A stretch of 64,000 bases of DNA from an uncultured Eubacteriales bacterium (GCA_934488615.1 CAKSSJ010000008.1:1-64000); one strand, 5' to 3'. Counted from the first letter of the stretch, positions 35,130 through 44,741 are shown. Notes: generated by a model not told the origin, from the letters alone. Made by a program: numbers and translations.

Positions 35130-36437
35130 ATGGTAAACAAACTGACCGCTGTCATTGTTGCGATAACAACAGTAATTATGTCCGTAACAGGCCTTTTCGT
35201 ATGGGGCTTTGCACCCGAGGATGAAACCGAGTTCACCCCGGTGATTCGTTTTGTCGCATGCAGCGACTCTCATCTTAAAACTGCCGCCGGCGTCGGAAGC
35301 CACAGGCTCGAAAAGACGGCAAAGCTCGCTTATGCTATTGCAAAGGCAGACAATGAATACAATAATCTTGATGCATTTCTTATCAACGGTGATATCACAA
35401 ACGACGGCAATATTGACCAGTTCGCGGGCTTCAAGGTCATTGCCGACAAGTATATCAAGAGTGAGACTGAGCTTCTCCCGATAATTGCGAACAACCACGA
35501 TTTCAGAAACATGAAGAAGCAGACCGTTGCCTATTTCTCACAGCTCATGGGCAAGGACACAGACTATCACAAGGTAGTCAACGGTTATCATTTTATCGGA
35601 ATTTCGACTTCCGACGTTGAGGGTGTGAACTACACCGAGGCGCAGAGAGTATGGCTCAAGGCTCAGCTTGACGAAGCGGTTAAGGACGATCCTAACAAGC
35701 CGATTTTTGTGTCTCAGCATGAGCATGTGCTCAACACTGTTTACGGCAGCTCGGATTTTGACGGCTGGGGAATTGACGATTTCAGCGACATTCTTGAACA
35801 GTACCCACAGGTTGTTGACTTTTCGGGTCACTCCCACTATCCGCTTAACGATCCCCGTTCTGTATGGCAGGGCAGCTTTACCGCTATAGGCACAGGTGCT
35901 CTCGCATACATGGAGCTTACGGTTGAGAATCAGCGCAAGGTTCACCCGACAGGCCACAGTCTCGAAGCTCAGTTCTGGATCGTTGAGCTTGATAAGGAAA
36001 GCAATATGCGTCTGAGAGGCATTGATCTCATTGAACAAAAGGTTCTTTGCGAATATATTCTTGCCAATCCCGCAAATCCGGCAAACCGCGAATACACTCC
36101 GGAAAAGCAGGCAGCAAGATCGACCGCACCTGTTTTCAGTGAAAACGCTGAGCTCAAGGTCACAAAGCTCGCAAAGCGCGTTACGGTGAAATTTGATGCG
36201 GCACAGTCCGCAAGCTCTGAACCTATTTTCTTGTACAAGGTTAAGGTCATAAACTCCGACGGCGAGGTTGTTAAATCCGACTGGGTTCTTCCGAAGTATT
36301 ATTCGGCAACGGTTGAGAAAACCGAGCGTCTCAAACTCGGCAAATTTGAAAAAGGCGATTATACGGTTTCCGTCACAGCCGAGACTGCTTGGGGCGTACA
36401 GTCGAAGTCTATAACGACAGATTTCACGGTTAAATAA
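35130..36437 (+). CDS. Exported metallophosphoesterase
   Basis: A 435-residue protein with an N-terminal hydrophobic signal/anchor (residues 5-26). Calcineurin-type metal motifs are present in order: CSDSH, NGDITNDG, ANNHDF (variant of GNHD), SQHEH and SGHSHYP. So the two-metal site looks complete. The last 100 residues are a fibronectin III-like beta domain (AELKVTKLAKRVTVKF..., VSVTAETAWG). It starts 16 nt after the oxidoreductase stop with GAGGAGG. The substrate outside the cell is unknown; phosphoester-linked glycans or nucleotides are possible. Confidence 0.88.
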   Translation: MVNKLTAVIVAITTVIMSVTGLFVWGFAPEDETEFTPVIRFVACSDSHLKTAAGVGSHRLEKTAKLAYAIAKADNEYNNLDAFLINGDITNDGNIDQFAGFKVIADKYIKSETELLPIIANNHDFRNMKKQTVAYFSQLMGKDTDYHKVVNGYHFIGISTSDVEGVNYTEAQRVWLKAQLDEAVKDDPNKPIFVSQHEHVLNTVYGSSDFDGWGIDDFSDILEQYPQVVDFSGHSHYPLNDPRSVWQGSFTAIGTGALAYMELTVENQRKVHPTGHSLEAQFWIVELDKESNMRLRGIDLIEQKVLCEYILANPANPANREYTPEKQAARSTAPVFSENAELKVTKLAKRVTVKFDAAQSASSEPIFLYKVKVINSDGEVVKSDWVLPKYYSATVEKTERLKLGKFEKGDYTVSVTAETAWGVQSKSITTDFTVK

Positions 36438-36440
36438 ATT

Positions 36441-37601
36441 ATGGCGACTTTACTTTTAATTGTTATCTTTATTGATTTTATCGGGCTCGGAATTCCCGAC
36501 TCGCTTTTTGGAGCGGCATGGCCCGCAATCAATTATGACTTTGGTCTGCCGATTTCGGCAGCGAATGCGGTCACCGTCACAATGACGGTATGCTCGATAA
36601 TTTCAAGCCTGATGAGTGCAAAGCTGACAGAAAGATTTTCGACGTCAAAAATTGCAGCGGTGAGCACAGCGCTTACCGCTGTCGGTCTGTTCGGCTTTTC
36701 AATCTCAAAGAACATATATATGATGTTCTTCTTCACCCTGTTTCTCGGATTCGGTGCAGGAGCGATAGATGCAGCACTCAATAATTATGTTGCAGTTCAT
36801 TATAAGGCATCGCACATGAATTTTCTGCACTGCTTCTACGGAATAGGCGTAACTCTCAGTCCGTACATAATGTCGCTTGCGCTCAAGAACCGATCTTGGG
36901 AAAGCGGCTACCGCTGGGCATCTATTATTCAGCTTGTCATTTCCGTTATCGCTTTTGCCTCCCTCCCCCTTTGGCAAAAGAACGGCATATTATCGGGTAT
37001 TTCGGAAGAAAACAGCAAAAGCAGCTTTGCAGAGCTTATAAAACTTCCCGGAGTTAAATCAACCTGGCTTGTGCTTTTCGGTTCATGCTCGCTTGAATAT
37101 GTCAGTGGTACATGGGCAAGCTCGTTTCTCGTCAATTCGAGAGGACTTACGGCTGACAAAGCTGCGCTGTTTATTACCGTCTACTACGGCGGAATGGCAT
37201 TCGGACGTTTTCTTTCGGGGATTCTCTCGACAAAACTTAAACCGCAGCAAATTATTGCAATCGGTACAATTCTTATAATTCCCGCCATTGCTCTCGTTTC
37301 ACAACCGTTTGTACCATTTCTGTGTGCAGCAGGACTATTCCTTATCGGACTCGGCAACGGTCCTCTTTATCCGAACATGGTGCATCTAACCCCAATTCGC
37401 TTTGGCAAAAAAATGTCTCAGATGGTCATGGGTTCCCAGATGGCGGCGGCATATATCGGAATTCTTTCCATGCCCGCACTGACAGGCTTCCTTGCTCAGA
37501 AGTTCTCAACCGATATTTTTCCATATTGCTTGATTATCTTATACGGCATAATGCTTATTTCCCTTATTTTTACTCGAAAATCAAAAATTGTAAATGAATA
37601 A
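36441..37601 (+). CDS. MFS transporter
   Basis: A 386-residue protein with about 12 membrane segments. FGAAWPAINYDFGLPIS and FLGFGAGAIDAALNNYVA fit the sugar-type MFS (fucose permease-like) group. It begins 3 nt after the phosphoesterase stop with no clear ribosome binding site, so translation is probably coupled. Together the three genes look like a small unit for release, uptake and conversion of a sugar; that is inference from neighbours. Confidence 0.88.
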   Translation: MATLLLIVIFIDFIGLGIPDSLFGAAWPAINYDFGLPISAANAVTVTMTVCSIISSLMSAKLTERFSTSKIAAVSTALTAVGLFGFSISKNIYMMFFFTLFLGFGAGAIDAALNNYVAVHYKASHMNFLHCFYGIGVTLSPYIMSLALKNRSWESGYRWASIIQLVISVIAFASLPLWQKNGILSGISEENSKSSFAELIKLPGVKSTWLVLFGSCSLEYVSGTWASSFLVNSRGLTADKAALFITVYYGGMAFGRFLSGILSTKLKPQQIIAIGTILIIPAIALVSQPFVPFLCAAGLFLIGLGNGPLYPNMVHLTPIRFGKKMSQMVMGSQMAAAYIGILSMPALTGFLAQKFSTDIFPYCLIILYGIMLISLIFTRKSKIVNE

Positions 37602-37636
37602 TTTATTAAATTAAAAAATTTGTTAATAAAAAACTA

Positions 37637-37665
37637 TTGATTATTTAATGAATAGCTGATAAAAT
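37637..37665 (+). promoter_or_regulatory. Promoter of the N-terminal-dockerin gene pair
   Basis: TTGATT (37637-37642), 17-nt spacer, TAAAAT (37660-37665), about 40 nt before the start at 37704. Confidence 0.6.
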
Positions 37666-37703
37666 CAAAGTAATCATAAATACAAACAGAAAGGACGTTA
37701 TGT

Positions 37704-38504
37704 ATGAAAAAAATACTTTCCATTTTGCTTTCGGCGATCCTTGCCGTTTCGGTTTTCGGAATTTCCGCATCCGCCAGACTGCTCGGTGATGTCGACGGCG
37801 ACAAGAAAACAAACCCCATTGATGCATTGACAATCCTCCGATATTCGGTCGGTTTGACTGATACGATCGACGAGAAGCTTGCAGACGTAAACAGCGACGG
37901 CACCGTAAACTCTGCCGATGCGCTTGTTGTTCTGAGAATGTGCGTCGGACTTTACACCGGCCCGACAGAGGTTGACCTCAAGCCCGAGATCATCGACCCG
38001 ATAATGAAAACAGGTAAGTTCACACTTTCTATCATTGTTGATACAGAGGACGAGAACGGAAAACCAGTCAGCATTCCCTCGACTATCATGGTCAGCGGAA
38101 ACAACATGTGTACATCCATGAAATACAGCGGCATGAACGTCAGACTGCTTATTCTTAACGGCAAGGTATATATGGTAGTGCCCGACCTGAAGGTCTATAT
38201 GGAAATGAGCAAAGAGGATATCGGCGGCCTTGATTTCGGCAACATGACTTTTGATGATAATTCGACCTACGTCGGTTCATTCTATTCGACATATGGCGGA
38301 AAAACCTACACCGTTGATTCTTATAAGGCAGAGGACGGTTCTGTAACCGATTACTATTTCCTCGACGGAAAATGGGCAATGGTCGGCGAGCATTCCGCTA
38401 AGCCCGAGGCAGCACAGAAAATTACCGATTTCAAAGCAGGTGTCAATGAATCGTATTTCTCTCTCAATGGATTGGTCAAGATTGATCCGTCCATGCTTGG
38501 CTAA
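37704..38504 (+). CDS. Secreted protein with N-terminal dockerin
   Basis: A 266-residue exported protein: signal peptide to about residue 25 (ISASA), then a complete type I dockerin (about 28-88) with calcium loops DVDGDKKTNPID and DVNSDGTVNSAD and helices ALTILRYSVGL and ALVVLRMCVGL. The remaining 170 residues are beta-rich (KFTLSIIVDTED, KVYMVVPDLKVYMEM), possibly LolA/LppX-like; not recognised as an enzyme. Dockerins are usually C-terminal, so the order is unusual. AGAAAGGACG precedes the ATG. The paralogue follows 12 nt downstream. Confidence 0.82.
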   Translation: MKKILSILLSAILAVSVFGISASARLLGDVDGDKKTNPIDALTILRYSVGLTDTIDEKLADVNSDGTVNSADALVVLRMCVGLYTGPTEVDLKPEIIDPIMKTGKFTLSIIVDTEDENGKPVSIPSTIMVSGNNMCTSMKYSGMNVRLLILNGKVYMVVPDLKVYMEMSKEDIGGLDFGNMTFDDNSTYVGSFYSTYGGKTYTVDSYKAEDGSVTDYYFLDGKWAMVGEHSAKPEAAQKITDFKAGVNESYFSLNGLVKIDPSMLG

Positions 38505-38516
38505 GGAGGATATGAG

Positions 38517-39428
38517 ATGAACAGGTTTATTAAGACGGGTATTTCCCTTGTAACGACACTTGCTGTTGCGGCTTCGGCTTCAGCGATGGCATTTGCCGCA
38601 CAGTACATGGGCGATGTCAACAACGACGGCACAGTTAATCCCATGGATGCGCTGACGATCCTTCGCTACACGGTTGGCATGGAGGGCGTTGAGCTTGATC
38701 TCAAAAAGGCCGATGTCAACAACGACGGAAGCGTTAATTCTTCGGACGCGCTCAAGGTTCTGAGAATGTGCGTTGATCTTGAAGAGTTGATTGAATTTGA
38801 GGAGCCCGAAGAAGAAAAATCCCCGACAGATTTTGACAAGTCGGAGGCTGTTGAATATTACAACAATGCACTCAAAAAGGCATATACAAGCGATAAGGTA
38901 ACTATCGAGAAAAAGACCAAAATTGAAGTAGTTTTGAAAAGCTTCAAGCCCACCACACTGTTAGGAGCTGTACAAAATCTTATTGATAAAAATACTGCAC
39001 CTACCGAAAGTACTAAAACCTTTGAAGCGAATCCGACAGAAGCGAAAAAATTTCTTGTGCCGACAGCGCTTGAAACCGACGGAGTTGCGGATTATTCAAT
39101 TGAAAAGGCTGCAAGCGGTTATAAGGTAACGCTGAAGCTTGTCGGTGAGGTCGTAGATTACAAAACGATGCCTAAATACAACGAGCAGGCATCGTTGCCG
39201 ATCGCAGGTATAGCTGACTTGGCACAGCAAAACAATGTAACCGTTAAATCCTCAAAGCTTAATTATTCAGGCACTGTACTTACAGCGGAAATTGATAATG
39301 ACGGAAATATCCTTTCGCTTAACCACACTATGCCGCTTGAGGTTGAGGCTCAAGCAAAATACGGCTTTGTGAGTATTGAAGGCTCAGGCTCGGGTCAGTA
39401 TACTCTCGACGCATCGTTTACTTATTGA
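38517..39428 (+). CDS. Secreted protein with N-terminal dockerin (paralogue)
   Basis: A 303-residue exported protein: signal peptide to about residue 28 (MAFAA), then a dockerin with loops DVNNDGTVNPMD and DVNNDGSVNSSD, closely like the upstream protein. An acidic linker (EFEEPEEEKSP) leads to a beta-rich domain (YKVTLKLVGEVVDY, VKSSKLNYSGTVLTAEID). AGGAGG precedes the ATG 12 nt after the previous stop. The dockerin halves are more alike than the C-terminal halves, consistent with duplication followed by divergence of the cargo domain. Confidence 0.82.
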   Translation: MNRFIKTGISLVTTLAVAASASAMAFAAQYMGDVNNDGTVNPMDALTILRYTVGMEGVELDLKKADVNNDGSVNSSDALKVLRMCVDLEELIEFEEPEEEKSPTDFDKSEAVEYYNNALKKAYTSDKVTIEKKTKIEVVLKSFKPTTLLGAVQNLIDKNTAPTESTKTFEANPTEAKKFLVPTALETDGVADYSIEKAASGYKVTLKLVGEVVDYKTMPKYNEQASLPIAGIADLAQQNNVTVKSSKLNYSGTVLTAEIDNDGNILSLNHTMPLEVEAQAKYGFVSIEGSGSGQYTLDASFTY

Positions 39429-39446
39429 TTTTTAAAAGCTATATAC

Positions 39447-39480
39447 AAAAAAGCGACCGATTTATTCGGTCGCTTTTTTT
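39447..39480. terminator. Bidirectional terminator
   Basis: AAAAAAGCGACCGA-TTTAT-TCGGTCGCTTTTTTT. It ends the plus-strand dockerin pair. On the minus strand the stop codon of the acyltransferase (39462) lies in its loop. Confidence 0.9.
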
Positions 39481-40487
39481 GATTTGAAATTCATTATAAA
39501 TTTGTTGATATTTTTTAAAGGGAAATTAAAGATATCAAGTGAAAGGAAGAATGTCAGCACAACTCCGATGAATATAAGCAGCGCTATGCCGCCTGCATTT
39601 CCTACAAGCTCCTTTATATTGAGAACACGGAATATTATGTACAAAAATGTATAATGCCAAAAATATACATTCAGAGTGTTCCTGCCCAAATAGGAAATTA
39701 CAGGAATCTTTTTCTCGGGAACAAGAATGAGTATCGACATACCCGTTAGCAGCGTTATTGCGGTTGTAAGCAATCGGTACAGACATCCCATTCCGTCGGT
39801 CTCTTTTGAAAATGGATTTCTTCCCGACAATAAATGTGACAGGATTTCCAGGTTATCAAAATCAAAGAAGCTCAATGCCAGCCAACCTATGAGAATACAA
39901 ACAGCAGGGATCCACAAATAACGTCTGAGCCTTCTGATTTTTTCCAAAAAGCTGTTTCTGTTTATCATTGTTCCGAGCCAAAAATACGGGAAGAAAACAA
40001 GTGTTCTTGATATACACAAAAAGTCGTCAATCTCTCTGAAATATCCCGTAAAAAGCGAGATAACGAACGAGACTGCAAGGACAAGTCTCTTATCGTATTT
40101 TTTTAATGCAGCTCCAAGCAAGGTGTACCACATCAAAACGAACAAGAACCATGTAACTCCGCCGTCATAAAAAAGCCCGAATACCGCTTTCCCGTTTATT
40201 ATCAAAGCCGTTAGGTAGGAAAATATTTTGAAAAAATATCCTGCAATAAGTAAAGACAGCGCCTTCCTTCTATAATTATCTTCCTTATAAAAAACTCCGA
40301 AGATAAAAATGAACATCGGCATATGGAAAGCATAGATAAAAAGGTGCAGCGGAGCTATATCCTGTCCGCCCCAAGCCACCACAGTCTCGGCAAAATGTCC
40401 CACGACAACCGTAAGCATCATCAAGAATTTTATTGTATCCCAATACCAAATTCTTTCCTTTTCCGCTCTCAGACTTACATTATTCAT
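39462..40487 (-). CDS. Acyltransferase 3-family membrane protein
   Basis: A 341-residue protein with about ten membrane segments. The N-terminal RIWYWDTIKFLMMLTVVVGHF contains the family's conserved Asp and GH and resembles fucose 4-O-acetylase-like members, which O-acylate envelope sugars. Last gene of the long minus-strand run that also holds dTDP-rhamnose genes and a glycosyltransferase, so cell-surface glycan decoration is likely. The terminator overlaps its last codons. Confidence 0.85.
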   Translation of the reverse strand: MNNVSLRAEKERIWYWDTIKFLMMLTVVVGHFAETVVAWGGQDIAPLHLFIYAFHMPMFIFIFGVFYKEDNYRRKALSLLIAGYFFKIFSYLTALIINGKAVFGLFYDGGVTWFLFVLMWYTLLGAALKKYDKRLVLAVSFVISLFTGYFREIDDFLCISRTLVFFPYFWLGTMINRNSFLEKIRRLRRYLWIPAVCILIGWLALSFFDFDNLEILSHLLSGRNPFSKETDGMGCLYRLLTTAITLLTGMSILILVPEKKIPVISYLGRNTLNVYFWHYTFLYIIFRVLNIKELVGNAGGIALLIFIGVVLTFFLSLDIFNFPLKNINKFIMNFKSKKATE

Positions 40488-40498
40488 CTTTGTTGCTT

Positions 40499-41395
40499 TT
40501 ATTTCACGTCGGAATAGAACTCTTCAATATACTTGTCAACATCAGCTCTTGTTCCCTTATAGGGTCCGGGGATTTCCATCTTATTGGAAACCGTTGCGGT
40601 TGCATAAAGAAGAGCATCCTTCATGGAATGATGAAGTCTTTCAGTCATGTAAGCGGCAAATGTCGTATCGCCGCGGCCTGTACGACCGCTGAGATTTCTT
40701 GCACGGATCGGGCATGAGCAGAACTCCTTACCGTCATATGCGATAACCTCGGTGTTATGAGTGATAACAACCTCTTTTGCACCCCAGGAATGGAGAAGCT
40801 TTGCCGCTTCGTATCTGTCTGTAAGACCTGTAAGAATTTCAGCTTCTGCGGCATCAGTCTTGAGATACTCAATATACGGAAGAACCTCTTTTTTCTCCTT
40901 CCAATCCTCGAAGAACATTGTGTGATCCTCAAGATTAACATGGCGGAGAAGCGCCTGAACGTCAACGGCAACCTTACCTCTCTTAGAGGCTTCGATTATC
41001 ATTTCATTTGTGAAATCGCCGTAAAGAAGTCCTGCGAAGTGGTAAATATCCGCTTCAACGTCCTCGGGAATATCGTCAATCGTAAACGGAGTACCGACGC
41101 TTATGCACATGCACTTTCTGCGCTCCTTGTCGGCGGTGAAATACTGATTGTCCATGGTACATGACGACTCGGACATAATGCAGTAGATATCCTCTTTCGG
41201 GATCGTAAAATATGTAAGTCTCTCGCTGTCGTCGGGATTGATCTTTGTCAATGCGGCAACCTTGTGTCCGAGAGCGTATGCCGACGCAGAGGAATAAATA
41301 ACCGCTCCGCCGATTGCAAGAGTTTCATTGCCAAGGTAATCGGTATCATGATCCATTGTTATATGACCGATAATAAGTGATTCGTAGTGCTTCAT
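40499..41395 (-). CDS. PfkB-family sugar kinase
   Basis: A 298-residue ribokinase-like protein. The N-terminal GHITMDHD and AIGGAVIYSSASAYALG, and the C-terminal anion-hole/catalytic motif GRTGRGDTTFAAYM (catalytic Asp in GRGD), are conserved. The substrate is not readable; it lies between a glycosyltransferase and an acyltransferase. Its ATG overlaps the glycosyltransferase stop by one base. Confidence 0.88.
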   Translation of the reverse strand: MKHYESLIIGHITMDHDTDYLGNETLAIGGAVIYSSASAYALGHKVAALTKINPDDSERLTYFTIPKEDIYCIMSESSCTMDNQYFTADKERRKCMCISVGTPFTIDDIPEDVEADIYHFAGLLYGDFTNEMIIEASKRGKVAVDVQALLRHVNLEDHTMFFEDWKEKKEVLPYIEYLKTDAAEAEILTGLTDRYEAAKLLHSWGAKEVVITHNTEVIAYDGKEFCSCPIRARNLSGRTGRGDTTFAAYMTERLHHSMKDALLYATATVSNKMEIPGPYKGTRADVDKYIEEFYSDVK

Positions 41396-42342
41396 TATTC
41401 TGCTCCTTTATTCTTGTTTTCGTAGTTGAGAATTTCTTTTGCTATATATATCGGGCGTTCCTTGACCTGTAGATAGGTTCTTGCAAGGTATTCACCGATT
41501 ATGCCGAGGAAAAGTGAGTTCAGTCCGCCGAGGAAAAGCAGAATTGTTATAATTGCAATGGTACTTGTAATCTCGCCGATAACCGCTCCGACGATCAGAG
41601 CGATTATAAGGTAAAGCACCGATATTCCCATAAGTCCGACTCCCGCATATGAAGCCGCCTTGAGAGGAATTGTCGAATAGCCGACTATGCCCTCGATGGC
41701 ATATCTGAACAGCTTCATGAACGACCATTTGGACGTACCTGCCGCTCTCTCCTGAACCTCATATGGGATATATTTTGTATTGTAGCCGACAAACGAGAAG
41801 ATTCCCTTTGAAAAACGGCTGTACTCCGACATTTCAAGAACAGAATCAAGCATCTGACGGCGCATGAGCCTGAAATCGCTCGCCCCCGGATAAAGCTCAA
41901 CATCAGAAAGCTTGTTGATTATCTCATAGAACTTATCCTTGAAGAAAATCAAAAGCTTACTTTCCTTGCGCTCTCCCTGGTATGCGGCAACGCAGTCAAT
42001 GTCCGAATTCTCGTCAAGGATCTGCTTCATTTCGAGCACGACCTCGGGACGCTGCTGAAGATCTGCGTCAATAACGCAGGTGTAATCTCCGCTCGACTGC
42101 TTCAAGCCTGCATAGATTGCCGCTTCCTTACCGAAATTGCGTGAGAAATTTACGACCTTAACGTTGTCCGCCTTTTCATATATCGCTCTGAGTATCTGCG
42201 GTGTTTTGTCGCGGCTTCCGTCATTGACGAAAACCAATTCATAATCGTCAACCTTGTCCTTAAAAGCCCGTGTAACCTCAGAGTAAAATTCAATAACACT
42301 TTCTTCCTCGTTAAAGCAAGGAACAACAAGAGTTAATTTCAT
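41395..42342 (-). CDS. Family 2 glycosyltransferase (GtrB/DPM1-like)
   Basis: A 315-residue protein. The catalytic domain begins MKLTLVVPCFNEEESV, has FVNDGSRDKT and the DxD-type VIDADLQQRP; two C-terminal membrane segments (about 235-300) follow. The layout fits enzymes that move a sugar from a nucleotide donor to polyprenyl phosphate. ATG 42342 follows GGGTG by 6 nt and is preferred to an upstream GTG. It starts 1 nt after the rfbD stop. Confidence 0.9.
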   Translation of the reverse strand: MKLTLVVPCFNEEESVIEFYSEVTRAFKDKVDDYELVFVNDGSRDKTPQILRAIYEKADNVKVVNFSRNFGKEAAIYAGLKQSSGDYTCVIDADLQQRPEVVLEMKQILDENSDIDCVAAYQGERKESKLLIFFKDKFYEIINKLSDVELYPGASDFRLMRRQMLDSVLEMSEYSRFSKGIFSFVGYNTKYIPYEVQERAAGTSKWSFMKLFRYAIEGIVGYSTIPLKAASYAGVGLMGISVLYLIIALIVGAVIGEITSTIAIITILLFLGGLNSLFLGIIGEYLARTYLQVKERPIYIAKEILNYENKNKGAE

Positions 42343-42343
42343 T

Positions 42344-43189
42344 TTATTCACCCAATTCTTTTATAAATCTGTTTAATGCGTCCTGCCACGTCGGAAGTCT
42401 TTTGATTTCTGCGTTATCAAGACATTTTTTACTCAGCCTGGAATTGTGCGGTCTTTCCGCCTTTACAGGATATTCCGATGAAGGAACAGGATTGACTCTT
42501 GCCATTCTTCCGCCGAGCTTCATTATTTTTTCGGCAAACTCTGCCCATGAGCAGTAATTTTCGTTTGTTCCGTGATATATTCCGTATTTATCCGTCACGA
42601 TGAGATCGCAGATAAGCCTTGCAAGGTCGGGCGTGTAGGTCGGCGAACCGATCTGATCGCAGACTACGTTTAACTCGTCCTTTTCATTGCCCAGCCTAAG
42701 CATCGTTTTAACGAAATTGTTTCCGTTTATTCCGAAAACCCATGATGTACGCACAACAAAGTATTTATCAAGATGCTTCATAACGGCTTTTTCACCGTCA
42801 AGCTTCGTTCTGCCGTAAACATTTTTCGGATCTGTCGAATCCGTCGGTTCAAAGGGCGCTTCCCCTGCTCCGCCGTAAACATAATCCGTGCTGACATAGA
42901 GCATTTTTGCACCGAGCTTTTCGCACGCGATCGCAATATTCTCCGTTCCGTCAACATTGACCCTGCGGCAGTTTTCCTCATCATCCTCCGCCCGGTCCAC
43001 TGCCGTATATGCGGCGCAATGGATAACGGCATCGGGAGCGTAATCGCAGATAAAACCAACCGTATCCTCGCGATTTGTTATATCAAAATCGTCACGGTCA
43101 ACGCCCTTGCACTCAATTGAGCGCGAGTTCAGCTCTTTAATAACATCAAAGCCGAGCTGACCGTTATAGCCAGTAACAAGAATTTTCAT
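42344..43189 (-). CDS. rfbD: dTDP-4-dehydrorhamnose reductase
   Basis: A 281-residue extended SDR protein, last step of dTDP-L-rhamnose synthesis. GYNGQLG nucleotide-binding motif, the HCAAYTAVDRAEDDE segment, STDYVYGG and YGRTKLDGEKAV (Tyr-x3-Lys) are present. It follows rfbC by 9 nt. Confidence 0.95.
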   Translation of the reverse strand: MKILVTGYNGQLGFDVIKELNSRSIECKGVDRDDFDITNREDTVGFICDYAPDAVIHCAAYTAVDRAEDDEENCRRVNVDGTENIAIACEKLGAKMLYVSTDYVYGGAGEAPFEPTDSTDPKNVYGRTKLDGEKAVMKHLDKYFVVRTSWVFGINGNNFVKTMLRLGNEKDELNVVCDQIGSPTYTPDLARLICDLIVTDKYGIYHGTNENYCSWAEFAEKIMKLGGRMARVNPVPSSEYPVKAERPHNSRLSKKCLDNAEIKRLPTWQDALNRFIKELGE

Positions 43190-43198
43190 ATATTATCC

Positions 43199-43750
43199 TC
43201 AGAAATCAAAGCTTACGTCGCTGTCCTTGAGAAGCGGAGCGGAAATATCCTTCTTTGAAAGAATCGGATCTTCAATGCCCCAGTCAACGCCGATCTCGGG
43301 ATCGTTGAATTTAACGCTTCTGTCGTCCTCGGGACAATAAAACTCATCGACCTTGTACATAACCTCAACGTCATCCGTCAGCGTAACAAAGCCGTGCAGA
43401 CAGCCCTTCGGAATAAAGAAGGATTTTTTATTCTCACCCGAAAGGATAACCGACGTCCATTTCATGTAAGTCGGCGAGCCCTTTCTGATGTCAACGGCGA
43501 CATCCATTATCTCCCCGCGCACGCAGGTAAGCAGCTTGCTCTGAGCTGTCGGATTGACCTGACAGTGCAAGCCTCTGAGCGTACCCTTTTCGGCGGAAAA
43601 CGATCTGTTGTCCTGAATAAAATCAACATCTATACCAACCTCGGCGAGCTTGCGCTTGGAATATGATTCCATAAACCAACCTCTGTTGTCGCCGAAAACA
43701 TCGGGCTCTATCACAATTGCACCCGTTACTTCTGTTTCGTATGCTTTCAA
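43199..43750 (-). CDS. rfbC: dTDP-4-dehydrorhamnose 3,5-epimerase
   Basis: A 183-residue cupin-type epimerase. FIQDNRSFSAEKGTLRGLHCQ holds the catalytic His region, and KSFFIPKGCLHGFVTL and VMYKVDEFYCPEDDRSV follow. It acts before rfbD. Between rfbA (19 nt) and rfbD (9 nt) in one operon. Confidence 0.95.
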   Translation of the reverse strand: MKAYETEVTGAIVIEPDVFGDNRGWFMESYSKRKLAEVGIDVDFIQDNRSFSAEKGTLRGLHCQVNPTAQSKLLTCVRGEIMDVAVDIRKGSPTYMKWTSVILSGENKKSFFIPKGCLHGFVTLTDDVEVMYKVDEFYCPEDDRSVKFNDPEIGVDWGIEDPILSKKDISAPLLKDSDVSFDF

Positions 43751-43769
43751 ATATGTCAGTCCTTTTCTT

Positions 43770-44717
43770 TTACATTTTTTCGCTTGAATACGGCGGCTCC
43801 TGCTCCGTACCCCAGCGAGGACGCTCGCCCTGCTTGTCAGAATACATTATCTTGCCCTCGGCAACACGCATAAGGTGCTGACCGTAAGGCGATTTGCCGT
43901 ACTGCTGTGCGGATTCAATAAGAGTTTTCTTTGAGATCCAGCGCATGTTGTATGCTATCTCCTCGGGCGCGGAGATCTGAATACCCTGGAGCTTTTCAAT
44001 CGTTCTGATAAAGTTAGCCGCTTCCATGAGATTATCGACCGTTCCCGTATCAAGCCATGCAAAGCCTCTGCCCATGAGCTTGATGTCAAGGTCGCCGTTA
44101 TCAAGGTAAATCTGGTTGATATCAGTTATCTCAAGCTCTCCGCGGGCGGACGGCTTAAGATTTTTTGCGTACTCAACGACCCTGTTGTCGTAGAAATAAA
44201 GACCCGTAATTGCGTAGTTCGATTTCGGCTCCTTCGGTTTTTCAACTATCTTCTTAGGCTTGCCCTTTCTGTCAAACTCAACAACGCCGAAAGCCTCTGG
44301 GTTGTCAACATAATAGCCGAAAACCGTTGCTCTGTTTTTGTTGAGCGCCGCCTGCCTGAGCATATGGCCGAAGCCGCTTCCGTAGAATATATTGTCACCG
44401 AGAACCATCGCAACACTGTCCTTGCCGATAAACTTTTCACCGATAATGAATGCCTGTGCAAGTCCCTCAGGTTTTTCCTGAATGGCATAAGAAAGCTTCA
44501 ATCCGAACTGATGACCCGTGCCGAGAAGCTTTTCAAACTTCGGCGTATCATCGGGAGTTGAAATAATAAGTATCTCTCTGATTCCCGCAAGCATCAAGGT
44601 TGAAAGCGGGTAATAAATCATCGGCTTGTCATAAACAGGCAAAAGCTGCTTACTGGTAACCTTTGTCAAGGGGTAAAGGCGAGTACCCGAACCGCCTGCA
44701 AGTATGATTCCTTTCAT
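43770..44717 (-). CDS. rfbA: Glucose-1-phosphate thymidylyltransferase
   Basis: A 315-residue nucleotidyltransferase. [26 protein letters not shown] is the nucleotide-binding signature; LGDNIFYG and [19 protein letters not shown] follow. It has a C-terminal tail somewhat longer than usual (ending [14 protein letters not shown]). It makes dTDP-glucose, the first step of the rhamnose pathway. rfbB (4,6-dehydratase) is not in this window. Starts 24 nt after the fumarase beta gene. Confidence 0.95.
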   Translation of the reverse strand: MKGIILAGGSGTRLYPLTKVTSKQLLPVYDKPMIYYPLSTLMLAGIREILIISTPDDTPKFEKLLGTGHQFGLKLSYAIQEKPEGLAQAFIIGEKFIGKDSVAMVLGDNIFYGSGFGHMLRQAALNKNRATVFGYYVDNPEAFGVVEFDRKGKPKKIVEKPKEPKSNYAITGLYFYDNRVVEYAKNLKPSARGELEITDINQIYLDNGDLDIKLMGRGFAWLDTGTVDNLMEAANFIRTIEKLQGIQISAPEEIAYNMRWISKKTLIESAQQYGKSPYGQHLMRVAEGKIMYSDKQGERPRWGTEQEPPYSSEKM

Positions 44718-44741
44718 TACATTTTTCCTCCGTAAAATATG

